Assembly: GCA_963855995.1 (NCBI GenBank)
Contig: OY979722.1
Coordinates: 4,278,001 to 4,342,000 of the forward strand
Reading direction: 5' to 3'
DNA length: 64,000 bases
Source: Muricea muricata
Taxonomy: Eukaryota > Cnidaria > Anthozoa > Malacalcyonacea > Plexauridae
Shown: positions 22,201-34,590 of the stretch, piece after piece
How the letters are laid out: each line of letters begins with the position of its first letter
How positions within the stretch are numbered: position 1 is the stretch's first letter
Translations under genes and position numbers: made by a program
Notes under the pieces: generated by a model
The model's input: the letters and a program-made list of their open reading frames with translations, nothing else
Database searches by the model: none
What the model was told of the DNA's origin: nothing

Positions 22201-24074
22201 ACATCACCTGGCAGTAGGTTCCAAGCTCTAATTACTCTTGGAAAATACAAGTGTTTAAAAAATTCAGTGTTGCATCTAATCTCATTGAAATTGTTGATAT
22301 TACAAGATCTAATATTATATCTAACAGTCCGTTGTTTAGCTATGTTTGAGATATCTAAGTGATATAAGCCATGTTGGCATTTAAAGAAGAACGCCAGGTC
22401 GTTCCACATTCTTCTGCGTTCTAATGGGAGCAAGTTCAACTTGACAAGTCGCTCCTTGTAGCTGCAGTGTAGGGAATAGTCTAGAATAAACTTAGTCGCT
22501 CTAGGTTGGATATTCTCTAACATACGCTTGTATTTGACTTGATTGGGAGACCATAATTGAGTTGCATATTCAAGTTGAGGTCTTATCAATGAGCAGTACA
22601 GAGCTTTAATTTAAAATGTAAGGAGGGTTGACAAAATAAAATTTCATAAAGTTCTTTGTCCTTTGTTACCCACAGACGACAGGAAAGAGGAATCATGCTT
22701 GACTAACGAGTGTTTCAAACATCTTTAATATATCATTAACATATATTGAACTGTTTCATGCTGCTACGTGCAGTTCAAATTTGAAAATTCAAATTGGAAT
22801 ATTCTTTAATTTGCAGACAACACGAAAGAACCTTTGTCCAAATTTTTAGAATCGCACCTTTGCATTGTTTAGGATAACATGAAATAACTCTGGCAGTAGC
22901 AATAAAATACTGACAATAAAAACCACTTTGTTACTTCTTTGGTCAAATGCCAAGCATTTCAGAATTGTGGATATAAAACACACTCTGGCTATTTCTGGCT
23001 GGTTTGTATTTGATCGACTTCTCTGAGTTAAGTTCATTTCATAAAATCAAAACATTTACACTTGATTTCAGCCGACTTTTCACTGTTAGATTCTAAACTA
23101 TATAGTGAACTAATAAATGAACTTTTGAAACTCACAAAAAATGTTGCAATAATATCAGTTTGGAAACTTAGAGTGAAAAGTTAGCTGAGATCAACTGCAC
23201 TGTTCCGAAGCTTGTTCCAATAATGTGCAATTCAATATTAAGGCAATTGATTATCTTGTCTGACTGATTAATGACCAATAACTAGCTCCTGACTTTGATG
23301 GTCTTGGCTTGCAAATATGATATAATCATACAAATACTGGGAAAAAATGATGTATAAAAATAAAGGAAAATTTGGGTTGGTTTGATCATTAGCGAATATG
23401 GGGCCGGTTGTTCAAAGCTGGGTTAGCACCAACTCTGGGTTAAAGTTTAACCCAACGTTTCAGTTGCTGTATTTCAACATATCCGTTTATTTTAAAACTT
23501 TACAAACCAAAACTACTATTGAGCCAGACAAGATTTCTTAAGAAATATCTCGCAATACTACCAACAAGCTACTGGAAAGTTTGGAAAGAAATTTTACGTT
23601 AACCCAGGGTTAAGCTAACCGGCTTTTGAACAACTGGCCCATGGCTGGCAAGCTTACACCTAAGGAAGCTACATTTGGGTTTTATTACTTCTTTACCATT
23701 TGAATAATCATTAAATTAAATATGAACTTTGGAACTTGGCAAAAAATACTCGAAATGCCAAAATCAAGATTTGAATTCAGCTTGCAAATACAAATTAAAA
23801 AAAAACACGCAAGGGGAATTACTGTTATTGGCGTTTGAAGTGAACACCTCGTGCATCTCATTGTTTCGAAATCTTATGATCACGTGAATGGCACGGTGAA
23901 CAATGATGATACACAAACAACGAATTTTTATGGCGGACCATATGTTCAAAAAAACACACATTTACAGCACTATTCAAATACAAGGCGGCAAATTTATATA
24001 AAGCTAACAGGAAACAAACCTTCGGCCAAAGAGAATACAGCTAGCAGAACGAAGCAAGCGAGAGTAAAATTCAT
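19211..24074 (-). CDS. Small mucin-like type I membrane protein
   Basis: Not assignable to a named family; architecture is that of a short sialomucin. Three exons, 24074-24020, 21249-20914 and 19377-19211, join in phase 1 throughout to 185 residues. Exon 1 is a signal peptide (MNFTLACFVLLAVFSLAEG). Exon 2 is a 112-residue Ser/Thr/Pro stalk rich in STTVTPSPS-type O-glycosylation sequence and with several N-glycosylation sequons (NSS, NTT, NIS, NAS). Exon 3 has an acidic stretch KDDKDYDDVKK, one transmembrane helix (ASFAIILGITTVLLAILVY), a basic stop-transfer RQRK and a 17-residue tail ending RLL, a possible dileucine sorting signal. The intron 1 donor is the less usual GTTTGT. Stalk sequence evolves fast, so homology searches may find only the membrane exon. 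Intron 1 hosts a LINE fragment and MITEs. Confidence 0.75.
20592..20841. mobile_element. 250-bp palindromic MITE with 8-bp TSD
   Basis: Inverted ends ATAGATAATAGAAAAGGG...GGATTGGCAAC and GTTGCCAATCCATTCC...CTAATATCTAT, with further internal pairing (ACCGGAAGCAAACATTG / CAATGTTTGTTTCCGGT). Flanked by GACCTAAC at 20584-20591 and 20842-20849. Lies in intron 2 of the mucin-like gene. Confidence 0.85.
21895..22615 (-). mobile_element. 5'-truncated non-LTR retrotransposon (LINE) fragment
   Basis: An open frame (22589-22098) encodes the C-terminal end of a non-LTR reverse transcriptase: SLIRPQLEYATQLWSP, RATKFILDYSL, YKERLVKLNLLPLERRR and FPRVIRAWNLLPGDV are hallmarks of the CR1/L2/jockey-like clade. 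The catalytic RT domain is missing (5' truncation near 22615). The 3' tail ends in TAATAAAACTAAACTAAACT near 21895. Inserted in intron 1 of the mucin-like gene, same orientation. Confidence 0.88.
23065..23195. repeat. Small inverted repeat
   Basis: TGATTTCAGCCGACTTTTCACT (start 23064) is mirrored by AGTGAAAAGTTAGCTGAGATCA near 23173, about 22 bp with three mismatches. A likely old MITE in intron 1 of the mucin-like gene. Confidence 0.5.
23402..23641. mobile_element. MITE family A copy, about 240 bp
   Basis: Left end GGCCGGTTGTTCAAAGCTGG then GTTAGC; right end GCTAACCGGCTTTTGAACAA CTGGCCC, inverted. Internal AACCCAACGTTTCAGTT and AACCCAGGGTTAAGC are diagnostic. Related copies lie at 26139-26348, 26349-26615 and 55572-55710. 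Confidence 0.75.
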
Positions 24075-25657
24075 CTTTGAGCTAGTGTTGAATTCAATAC
24101 TTGAACAGAATCTGCAACGCACAATGGTCCGTTTACAATGATTTAGGCCATAATTCGTGTCTAGGTACGGCCACAATGTACACCTAAGACTTCTAGAAAT
24201 ATATTAAACATACCTTTTCAAGGAAATTGTACTTTCTGTTCAAAGTGGCCCCAGTTTATAGCGTGTAGCTCCAAATATGTCCCTTCGAATTGCCCAATCC
24301 TTCCAAAATGTTCCGCATTCCTAGAATCAATCACCGTGTTAATGACGTAATAATATGTTTACACCACGCGTGTCGTAGCACGCAATCACGCAGTTCAAGT
24401 GTTTCGAACACGTTTTGATTAAGTTTATCTGTAGTTCTAACTTTTAATTTTAAGGACTATTCTTTAATAATTAACCTTACGCATATGCCTTTGCACGAAA
24501 TTTATTAGCATTTTGTAGTCCCGAACATACTTTGTAACTGTTCTTCAAAATCAATTTGCTGAGGGCAAGTTGCGCTATCCTGAAGCCAATCAATTGCGAA
24601 TTGTGGGGATGCAGAGAGACTTGAAGCGGGTAAATTTGGAGCTGAAAAGTTCCTTTTTTTCCCTATGGAAATGGGATTCATGCATTGGGACTGGAATTAG
24701 GACTAAGGGATTTGTGCATTTGAAAATGTGGACCAGGAAATGGGAAAAAGAATCACTTTTCAAAACCCTGGATTCAATATTGCTCCCAAACACACGTTTC
24801 ACTCGCTTTTAAAAAGGCAGGAGGTTCAATTGAATGGGGTTATTAGACTATAGAAATCATCACTTTAAAGTATAGCACAACATACAAGAATGTTGTCTTT
24901 TGACATGACGTAATGTTAGATATTATAACCCATTTTATCACATTTTTTATTAATGTAGTTGGTTCAAGTCCCCCTCCCCTCCTTCAAAAAGCCAGAAAAC
25001 TAACTTAATTAAGAACATTGATTTAAAATTCTCATGGCAGTCAACTTAATAATTAGACTTGGATTAAGTCCGTCTCTCTGACGTCCGAGGGAATTGAATT
25101 AGAATTACCTCACAGACCCCGCTCGAGTCTTCATTCCATCTCATTCTCACATCGAATTCTCAAAACCCTCGGAATTTAGAGAGACGGTCTTGTGCAAGTC
25201 AATCAATCAACTTTGCATGGCGGACTCAGTGAAAACCAACCGTGTCAAGAATGTGCAAGACATCAAACCTCCGAAGCTGATAAGAGAGAGCCCACCACCC
25301 CATTCCGGCCTTGCCAAGACTGCCCTGCTTTCAGATCCCTCAGCAAGCCGAATATATCTCACTGGCACTTGTGAGAGGCAGTTATAGAATGAACAGGTAA
25401 TGAATTATTCATCTCCTGCCCGTCTGACAGGTACCGCAGCAACACGACGGATCTTCAATTCATGACTTTATTGCTACAGGAATCCAAATAAAACAAAAAG
25501 GTTTCTTTAAATTTCCGTCTCCGTTTTACATTACTATTGATTCGCGAACAAAGTATAAAGAACAAACACAGCCGCGTTGGCAAAAAACGTGATTCTGCTA
25601 AATACTTACAAGTGTTCTTCGCGACCAAGTAAAGGATACGGTAAACGTAGGTCGTTT
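24075..25657. other. Intergenic region between mucin-like gene and PLA2
   Basis: Divergent promoter space of the two genes. Short overlapping ORFs at 25190-25387 are unsupported. A compact inverted repeat occupies 25069-25187: CCGTCTCTCTGACGTCCGAG against CTCGGAATTTAGAGAGACGG. Nothing else recognised. Confidence 0.4.
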
Positions 25658-27063
25658 ATGATATCAACAATATTTGGATGGTTTCTTCTGCTGTCATCGA
25701 GTAAAGTGATATTGTCAGGAGAAGGCCTATGTGACGCTGATACATATACAAATGGCTGTAGTGTTCCTTTGGGGCTAGACACACCGTTTAAGGAGACTTT
25801 CACTAAGGCCTGTGATAAACACGACATTTGTTATGGATGTGTAAGTTGTTGTTATTGAGATATTATATAAAATGAAGAGGAAGCGATAACCCGCATATAA
25901 AGTTACAAAAATTAAGTCGAAGAACAAATCGCTAGAACATAAATTTTTACACACTTTGAGGTGTTTTGCGTATGCCGATGATTAGGGGTATTATTACATT
26001 CAGTTCTCAAAGAATTTGTAATTGATGAGAAATCGTACGTGCGATTTCTGATTGTTTCATGGATGTCAATGAGGTAGAACTAATTAGAGGGTCCTGAAGA
26101 GGTCTAAGAACATCGGATTTGTGCACTTAGAGCCAGAGGGCGATTGTTGAAAAGCAGCTTAGCTTCCCCTGGGTCAACGTAGGATCTAAAAAAAATTCCA
26201 ACAATTTGTTTACAAGTTTGAAAATATTTCTTCAGATCTAGAAATATTAATAGTTAGTTTTGGTTTTTGAAAGGTTGAAATACAGAAAGTAAAATAGAGG
26301 GTTAAGCTTTAGTCCAAGGTACTTGCTAACACATCTTTGAACAACCGGCTCCAGTTGTTCAAATCCTGGACATCCTGGTTAGCGCTGATCCTGGATTAAA
26401 GTTTAACTCACTATTTCAGTTTCTGCATTTTTAGCACAGATCGGTTTATTTCAAAACTTCAAGACCCAAGCCGATACTATTGATGCAGACCGGATTAATG
26501 AAGAAATATTTCCATACAAGCTTTAATTTAAAGTAATTTCTGATTTTCTGGGAAATTTCTTTAGAATTTTAATTTGGCCCAGGGTTAAGCTAACCAGCTT
26601 TTGAGCAACCAGTGCTTGGACTATGGGATTTAGTCAAAACTTGGGCTAAAAATAGAAATAAAACCGCCCTCTATCACCAAGAAATACACTACGTTTTGTT
26701 TGGATTGAAGTGAAAAATGGTCTTTATAAATTCACCACGCATTTTCGCCTTGTAACACAGGGATATCACTTCAAGTGGTCACGTGCAGACTGCGACGCCT
26801 CGTTTCTGCGGGACATGAAAATCCTCTGCAAACCACGTACCCTGTCGCGAAAGAGACGTTTCATCGAGGCGCTCATGGAACTGTGGGATTTCCTACAAGG
26901 CATTAGCAAGGAAGAGAAACGTTGCCGAATGATGGCTGACATGTATTATGACGGCGTAAGGATGTTTGCGGGATCGCATTTTGAAAAAATACACAACACG
27001 TATTGTAATACAACTTGTGCCAAATTACATGGCAGCCCATTTGTACCTTTGACAAAAGGCTAG
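25658..27063 (+). CDS. Secreted phospholipase A2, conodipine-like
   Basis: Calcium-dependent secreted lipase of the short PLA2 type seen in fungi, bacteria and, as conodipine-like proteins, in molluscs and cnidarians. Two exons, 25658-25840 and 26761-27063, phase 0, 161 residues. The first ATG giving a signal peptide (MISTIFGWFLLLSSSKVILS) was chosen; the longer upstream frame lacks an ATG. Catalytic motif CDKHDICYGC: His-Asp is the active-site pair. The expected continuation follows immediately after the intron (YHFKWSRADCDASF, with the conserved CD), and further Cys residues (ILCKP, RCRMM, YCNTTCAKL) fit a disulfide-bonded fold. Such enzymes may act in digestion, defence or venom; nothing in the sequence decides between these. 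MITE family A copies lie in the intron. Confidence 0.85.
26139..26615. mobile_element. Two adjacent MITE family A copies in the PLA2 intron
   Basis: The first runs from GATTGTTGAAAAGCAGCTTAG to TTTGAACAACCGGCTCC (about 26348); the second starts CAGTTGTTCAAATCCTGGAC and ends GCTAACCAGCTTTTGAGCAACC (about 26612). Both share GGTTAGC termini and the GGTTTATTT / CAAAACTTC core with 23402-23641. Confidence 0.6.
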
Positions 27064-28063
27064 CTGGGATGGGAAAAAATGCCAAATCAGGGAACCGTTG
27101 TGCGCATTACTGAATTGAAGAAGTTGATTCCTTTTCAATTTCGCTTTACTGTATTTTATAAGAGTGCTGTTATGCTGTCTTGCGCTTCGTGTAAAAAGAA
27201 TCGACAAAAAACTGTCAGGGACATCATGCATTTGATATTTCCCATCCTATTTTGTGGACTTTAATCTATACGTTGGTTTGCAATGTTGTGTTACCACAAC
27301 TGACATCACTCAAATATTCTATTTCGGAGAAGTTACACTTCAGAATGTAACTCATTTTCTGCTAACATCGCCTGTGTTCAGTTCACCAACGAGGTTGGTG
27401 AACATGTCGAATGAAGATTAGACATTGATTTTCATGTTCGCTGCTGAATTTTTATAAAGTCGGGAAATTGAGAAAAATAGTTGAAAGGGAATATTTCCGT
27501 GATGCGTTGTTGAACGTTCTTCCCCAGGTAGCCCACTAATTGATGGTTATTACTCTGTCTAGAACTGTATTGACTCACCTTGTGATGCGTCATGTTTACT
27601 TCATGCACATATTTCTCTGGGCGCGTAATTAATGCAATTGTGGACTGAGTAATAATCATTACACAAGCATAAATAACAATAAATACCGATAATTATTAAA
27701 CCAAAAAGATATTTGCCATCAATTAGTGGGCTACCTGGGATTCTTCAAACTAACAGCAATGCTGGTCAACATCGCAAAATGTACCATAATAATATTCAAC
27801 TTTAAAAATGTTTATGAACAATGATTAGATTTCCATCTTCATTAGAGCGGCATTTTTATTCAAATACATCACAAAACCAAAACGTGGGTTTGCTATCTAA
27901 TGCCCGTATCGAAAAGGGCGTGTCAAAGCGGATGTTAGGCTAAGCGGAAGTGCGCGCGAGGTGCGTTCACTTTGTAAACATCCGGTGTTATTGGAAATTT
28001 GCCGACGCGTTACAGTACGTATAAATATCTTCAACACAATATACGAGTCTATTCTGCCAAGCG
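27064..28063. other. Intergenic region between PLA2 and SHCBP1 homologue
   Basis: Holds the MITE at 27523-27739 and presumably the SHCBP1 promoter. An in-frame TAA at 28022 precedes the SHCBP1 ATG. No other gene seen. Confidence 0.4.
27523..27739. mobile_element. MITE with perfect 24-bp TIRs
   Basis: CCCAGGTAGCCCACTAATTG ATGG at 27523-27546 is exactly inverted at 27716-27739. TTCTTC occurs just outside both ends (27517-27522 and 27741-27746), a probable target duplication. No coding capacity; partial copies of the GGTAGCCCA terminus occur at 29364 and 36436. Confidence 0.85.
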
Positions 28064-31000
28064 ATGGACAGCATGCCCATGATTTTTCAAACGTCAACGC
28101 TGGCTTACGAAGTACGTTTTTCCGTCTACTACAATATCTTGGGTAGATGTGAAGCAAGCGAAATTAAAACAAAGTTCGCCGCATATGTGGAGAAATTTGT
28201 TAAGAAACGCGGATGGAAGGCGATTTGGAGCTGTGTTGATGTGGACACTGACTTAAAAGAAAATTTGAATGTTTTAGTTGAGGTGAGGACAGGGTGAGGG
28301 CTAATATAAATGGAGGTAAATGTAATTACCCCCTGTCCCAAGTGACGGTGGTCCCTTCATTCAACTCCATTCAAATATTAATTTCTGTCTAGAGTCAATG
28401 ACCCGTTAGATTGTGAAAACATTTATTACTGTTAGTCTGAGAGATCTAGATTGATGATAAATTAGAGTGAGCTATTCAAACACTGGGTGACCTCCAAGAA
28501 TGCCTTATTAAGCTGCTATAAAAAAGCTGAATTAATTTAAAAAGTACTCAAGATATAACACCTAAACACCCAGGTCTGGATGTTAAACATAGCTTACACA
28601 CATGTAAGTGTAGCTTCAGTTATTTTCCACTATTATATGCTAAAAAATAAGCAATCTAACAGTTGCTCATTATGCAGTATGACGTCACTGGTTGTGTCAT
28701 TTTCAAATCAAATAGAATTGAATATCTTGAAAAGTAAGGCAGTTACAAAAATTCTGTCAAGGAAGTTATACAGTGATTTTAACTGATCTTTCCAATACAA
28801 TAAGAAAATTGGCGGAGAAAACTTCGTTTCATATGCACTTTAAGCTGCTGTCTAATGGTAGGTGCACTTAGACCATTTCTTGAGAGAGTAGGAGTCCATG
28901 TAATCTATTGATTTACCAAAAAAATCAATTTTAGTGGCCAATGTGCAGCAAGTGCTGGCAAGTGTCGCTCAAGGATGTGCTCATGTCTCTGGTTTGAGCA
29001 GTACAAATAACTGCAAACACAAAATTCAAAGGAACAGATAGCTAGTGAGACATCTGGCAGATTTTTATCTGTGCCACCATCTCCCTCAGCTCAGCATGCC
29101 CCTGTCACAGAGCATACAGAGGTTCAACTTCTCATTAACAATGCATACCCCTGGCTTAGACAGTGCACTAAAGAGGCATTTGCCCCCTGAAAATACTCAT
29201 GGCTGTTAAAAATGGCCAGGGGGGAAGGCCTCTCCATATAGCACCCTGGTTAAGATCAGAAGTTGAACCTCTGCATGCTTTGTGCCCCTGTCTATTTCCA
29301 GGTCCCCTCCTCCAATTTGAGTAGTAAACATATTTCATGAATAGTTATTATAACTTAGACTAGGTAGCCCCATTATTGAGACATTCTCTTGTAAAATCCT
29401 ACAGAGCACATGGGGTGGGGTGCACAGGGGTGCTAGTAGTACATAGTATGATCCTATTTGCTAAGGGAAAACATTAGTAAAGTGTTGCATTGTGTAGGTA
29501 GTAAACGTGTTCCCGCAGAGCTTATCATCAGAAGTGAATATATGTGTACCAGTGAGCTCAAATCTGCCAATCACATTCCAGCAAGCACAGGCACTGATCC
29601 GTGAAAGAGACAATTGTATTCCTTTAACAGAACTATTGCCAGTCTTTGACGAGTCTGGAGACTTTGATGAGACTGCTTTGGCACTTGAGCATGTCAGGTA
29701 GAATGAAACACTTATCTCTTGATAGCTGGTGGGCATGGGAAGCACTGTACTACAATTACTGTGCATGACTCCAGCTAGTATTAATAGATATATGTGGACA
29801 TACAACAGATGTATTTTCAATTATTTAGCAGAAAAGAAGGGTCGTGAAAAGATTGTAAGTCAGTGTCATCTTGCTTTGACAAGAGTGTCAGCCCAGTTAC
29901 ATTTTGTCCCTATTCTTTTCCAGAAAGCTGTTAAGCACATCACATTTTAAAAATAGCTAGTCTTTGAGCATTTGTACCACATGATATTTAAAGAGCATTA
30001 ATCAATCGCTGTGATACCGATAGATAATGTTAAATGATAAGAATAGCAGATTATATTATATCACCAATTTGCAAAATATTAACTCGTCTGGCAGTGAAAA
30101 CTATTTGTTAACCTTTGTTGCATAATGTCTTAGGTTCTTTTTGGAGAACCTCTGGCGAGATTGGGATTTAGATGCAGACGAAGAGCATGGTGATGTTGCT
30201 CAACATTTGGAAAACAGATTAAGACTGTATTATGATATCAAACAAAACAACCTATCTAAAGAATTCATAAAAAAATATAATGGTATGTTGTAAAAGAGAG
30301 AATTTTAAGTTCTATAGTGCAGTTGACGTGGTACGTACCCTTTGTCAAATGTTTCGTGTTCATTGACTGTGTAAACAATCAATTTCTAAATAAATTACAT
30401 ATGGTACAGATTACTTTTGGAAGCTCGGACAAAATTTCTATGAAAAACAGTTTTGATGTAATTTTGGCTTTTTTATCAAATTGTAACAACGGGCAAATTC
30501 CAGTGCGGTAAATGATTTTGACCGGCCTAACTAAGAACGAAATATGTTAGCAAAGCTAGGAAGAGTATCCTGAAATTACTAAACAGCATAGTACAGCCTT
30601 GAAAACATATATAACTGCATAATATAGCCTTGAAAAGTTTGAAAAATTCCATGTATTAAACACGCTCGGAAAAGCCGACAACTTTCCGACCAATTTTGGC
30701 TGGAATGTGGTTGGCTTCTTCGCAAGTAATACAAATTAATATATTTCAATTTTGCAAACCTCGGAAGGCTATATTTTACGTATTTTACAACATTTCGCCA
30801 TCAAACTTTGAGATTTACTAATTTTAAGATTCTGTTTGACAATCAGCACCTAATAATAGCAAGAAGTGAAATACGGTTATGAGAAACAAAGTAGTTCTTT
30901 TTAGCCTTCACATCTCAATTTCCGTTTATTCCCAGCCACTTTAAACGAATACAAACAAAAGTTGGTTCGTCTAAAAGAGCTTCGTAAAAGCATGTCGGCG

Positions 31001-34000
31001 AGCGATTCTGAACAAGAACTTGACTCATCAGACGTCTTCGTGCTTGGGCAAAAAACACGCGAACTAGAGGACGTTGTAAGGTCTTTGCAAACTATGGAGG
31101 ATCCACAAATGAGGTACAGGTCATTTGATAAGGAACGTTTACCTGGTTGTGTATTGAAGAAGAGTTATGAAGTGGAGAATTATCTCGGAGAGATATGATT
31201 TCGGAGAATGTCCACTTTTGCTAATGACCACACCCAATTTCTTAACTCTCCCGGCGTTTCCCTGAACTAAAATGAGAGTTATATTTGACGTCACTCTCTC
31301 TTGCCAACATGTATGAAAACGTTGGAGATCTATATCTTTCTCGCGTTCACGATATGTGCACGTAAGCTTTTAAAAAAAGGTTTTCGTAAAACGGCCGAGA
31401 GAACTCCCTTCCTTGCCAGAATAGTGAACGCGACTCAAGAATGATAACTCTCCAACGTCTTCATAAATATTCGCAAAAGAGAGTTATATAACTCTCTCGT
31501 ATTAGTCCAAAGAATCCTTTTACCTGTAGTTTTCAACAATTAGGTACTTATTGGCTTCGGTGAACTCGAAAAAGCCGAACGAAATGGGTCAAGTTCGCAC
31601 ATACCCGGTTACAATGATTGTTGCTGGAAAATTGACTGCTAAAATGACCAAACCATTCTCAGGTATTGGTGTTGTATATAGATCTTGATAATTATAAAGT
31701 GCCTAGTTGTGTCTGTGAACTGGGGACAAACATATGGACTGGTTTATTCTAAGTTGTATACTAGCTTTAACAGTAAGACATCTAACTTTAAAGTTGCTCG
31801 AAATCCCCAAATTTTGCCACTAACCACTTCACTTTAGATGAGACGGTTATTGAACATTTTACATCACTGGAAAAAGCCGTTGAATGTTCGGCAGCTGACG
31901 ACAGTATACTTGTCTATTCTGGCTGTTATAATGTTGGTGCTTTGGTATTTAAGCATAATCTCTCTATCGCTGGAAACGGCACTGTTTTAGGTGGGTGCTT
32001 GCATAAAAATTCGATTACAATTGTTCCACAGGCAAAAAGGCGCTAATTACAACAACTCTGTTTGCATTTTACACTGAGTTTGCAAGCTGATTGTCAAAAC
32101 CTGTTATCCACAAGCTTGCTGCAAGTTGTTTCAACGAGTTGTAACGAGACTGCAAATGTCTAGTACAACAAGTGTGATTTAGTTGACAGACTTGTTTTAC
32201 CTAGGTTCGATTTCCAGGTTCCACCTTGATAAAATTGACACAAGCAGCAACAAGCCTGTAAAATCGACACTTCCAACCCAGAAATGACAAATTGACAATC
32301 GTTTTCATGTTTTTTCAGTTGAATGCGACGAGTACGATTGTGACAATTTTTTGACGACCCACTTGCAGATAACGTTCGACAATATTAAATTTATTCACAC
32401 CTCTTCGAACTCTCCTGTTCTTGTGGTAGAAAAGGGAAGAACTGCGCTTAGAAACTGCGAATTCCGTTGCAACACGAGCGGTATTTTTGTCAGGCAAGGT
32501 GCACAATTGATCATGGAAAACTGCAAAGTTTCTGGTTCAATGGTAAGTGACTTAAAACGTGGCATTTTTAAGAGAGGTATCGTTTGAGAAGCGTCAACCC
32601 CCCACCCCTGCTAAAGATATAAACAATGCTAGCAAAAAGATAACTTCCGGAACTTTTACAATACTATTGTTACATGGAACAAGGGATATTATGTTGTCCA
32701 GTAATGATATCACAGTTACCACAATAACTCCCCCCCCCCTCCCATTGCTTGCTGTGAAAATATAAACATTTTTTGGTGCACAAAACATGCTTTTATCTTT
32801 TTACTTGCATTACCCATATACCCAACAGGGGGAAGGGGTGTTCTTTCAAGTCAATCTCTTAAAAATTCAATCAACTCAAACTAACATTGCCTTGTATTGA
32901 GCTTACTTGTTATCACTTTCTTTTATCTGCTGACAAGAACTTCACATCCACTAGCTGATCTGAGTGCAAGCTAAAGCCTGCTATTTTATCAAGGACATCA
33001 AAAACAGGGGGTGCCCCCCCCACTCCCAATAATTTCTATCTGTATAAGGCAGAGCAAAACTGCTGACAAGAACTTCATATCTACTACCCAGTCTGAGTGC
33101 TAGCAAAAGCCTGCTGTTTTATCAAGGACATCAAAAACAGGGGGTGCCCCCCCCCTCCCAATAATTTCTATCTGTCTAAGGCAGAGCAAAACATTCAGAC
33201 TAGGAAAGTGCAAACCTAGAACCCCATATCCATTTGTTTCCAATGCCCTTGTTTTTATCATTTATTTCTTAGTATGTCTATTGTGTTTTATGGCAAAAAG
33301 AGTTATAAATCGAATATAAATTTGGGAACAAAGTAAAATACAATTATTTGCAGCAGTAAATTTATTGCTGAATGGTAGTGTTGTCATTCATATTTTTTAT
33401 ATCACATAGGATCTAAAACCCTGCTCTATATGAACTTCAACCCCACCTATCAGGCTGCCAGGGACCTCACCCAACACTGCCCTGTCAACATTATGTCTCT
33501 CTGTACAGGACACCCTGTACAACGTCATAAACTAGAGCTCTTGCCTGCACAAAAACATAGCTTATAACTTACTTTATAATGTATTTGTATGTGGTGCTCT
33601 TAATAGAATGTGGGTATTACTATCGAGCAGAATACACTGGTTCAAATTGAAAAATGTGAATTCTGTATCAAAGATGTTTACAGGAACACAACTGGAATAA
33701 AGGTACATTTTAACTGTGGCATTGTTGCACAAATATGATGCAATATGATCACCGAGTTGTTAAACACCCAGCTGACAAACTTGCTACAATTATAGGCCTC
33801 AGTTAACAAAATAACTTGTTTGCAAATTGTAAAATGGCAACAATTTTGTGTAACCCAATTAGTATATCAATCTCAAGTTCCTTTTCTTTTGTACAAATTT
33901 AATCTAATGTTGGCTTCAAAAATAGATTTGTCTGAGATGAGCCCAATTGTTTATTTTTTCATTTCCAGATATTTTCAAGCACAACACATCCTGCTAATGT

Positions 34001-34178
34001 TATAATCACAGAAAGTCGGATAGCAGCTAGCCAGGGTATAGCTATTGATGGACAAGACAGAACTGTTGAACAATCTATTGAAAACCGTGTTGAATTAAAA
34101 CTAGAAAATAATGTAATTGAGTGTGAGTCTGCAGGTTATAAATTAGCATTTGAAGCCAGCACAGTATGCAGCAAATAA
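28064..34178 (+). CDS. SHCBP1: SHCBP1 / nessun dorma homologue
   Basis: Family acts with the centralspindlin complex in cytokinesis and binds the SHC1 SH2 domain in vertebrates. Nine exons, 28064-28282, 29498-29697, 30134-30282, 30936-31113, 31544-31662, 31838-31990, 32319-32542, 33607-33702 and 33969-34178, all in phase, give 515 residues. N-terminal domain: GRCEASEIK, EKFVKKRGWKAIW, LPVFDESGDFDETALALEHV and FFLENLWRDWDLD match vertebrate SHCBP1. A Ser/acidic linker (SASDSEQELDSSD) follows, then a pectin-lyase-like parallel beta-helix with repeated strands (VFKHNLSIAGNGT, VLVVEKGRTALRNCEFRC, LIMENCKVSGS). The protein ends soon after LENNVIECES, so the C-terminal tail of human SHCBP1 (672 residues) is missing. 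The ATG was chosen because TAA at 28022 closes the frame. Confidence 0.92.
29098..29302. repeat. Inverted-repeat element in SHCBP1 intron 1
   Basis: Left arm CCCCTGTCACAGAGCATACA GAGGTTCAACTTCT is mirrored by AGAAGTTGAACCTCTGCATG CTTTGTGCCCCTG. A MITE with about 35-bp arms; no clear target duplication. Confidence 0.65.
32928..33191. repeat. 133-bp direct tandem duplication
   Basis: Two copies (from 32928 and 33061) of a unit with TGCTGACAAGAACTTCA, CAAAAACAGGGGGTGCCCCC and AATAATTTCTATCTGT, in SHCBP1 intron 7. About 93% identical by eye, so fairly recent. Confidence 0.85.
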
Positions 34179-34590
34179 TTTGGCACATATAATTTGTATG
34201 TACAATTTGTCACATGAAATTCTGCTCATAGGTTTGCTTGCTAGCTACAATGCATACAAAGGGTGCCAACTGAAAATATGTGGAACATTGGGAAACTATT
34301 TTCTCTCTAATTGTATGTGCCATACAATGCATACACAGCCAATTAAGCATGCAGTGAAGGCAAAATAATTATGAGATAATATTTTATTTATTTCAATTAT
34401 TTATGACTTGATACTATTTTTGCTATTTATTGTTCCATTGTTCGTAACATAATTATACTTGTATATACATTATTCAATGTATCTATTTTTGTTCTATATT
34501 TACTGTGTTAGTTAATTTGCTGCAAGCATGGGCAGTCAAAATGACGACACATAATTATATACATGCTATCACTGTAGGCACATATCCTAA

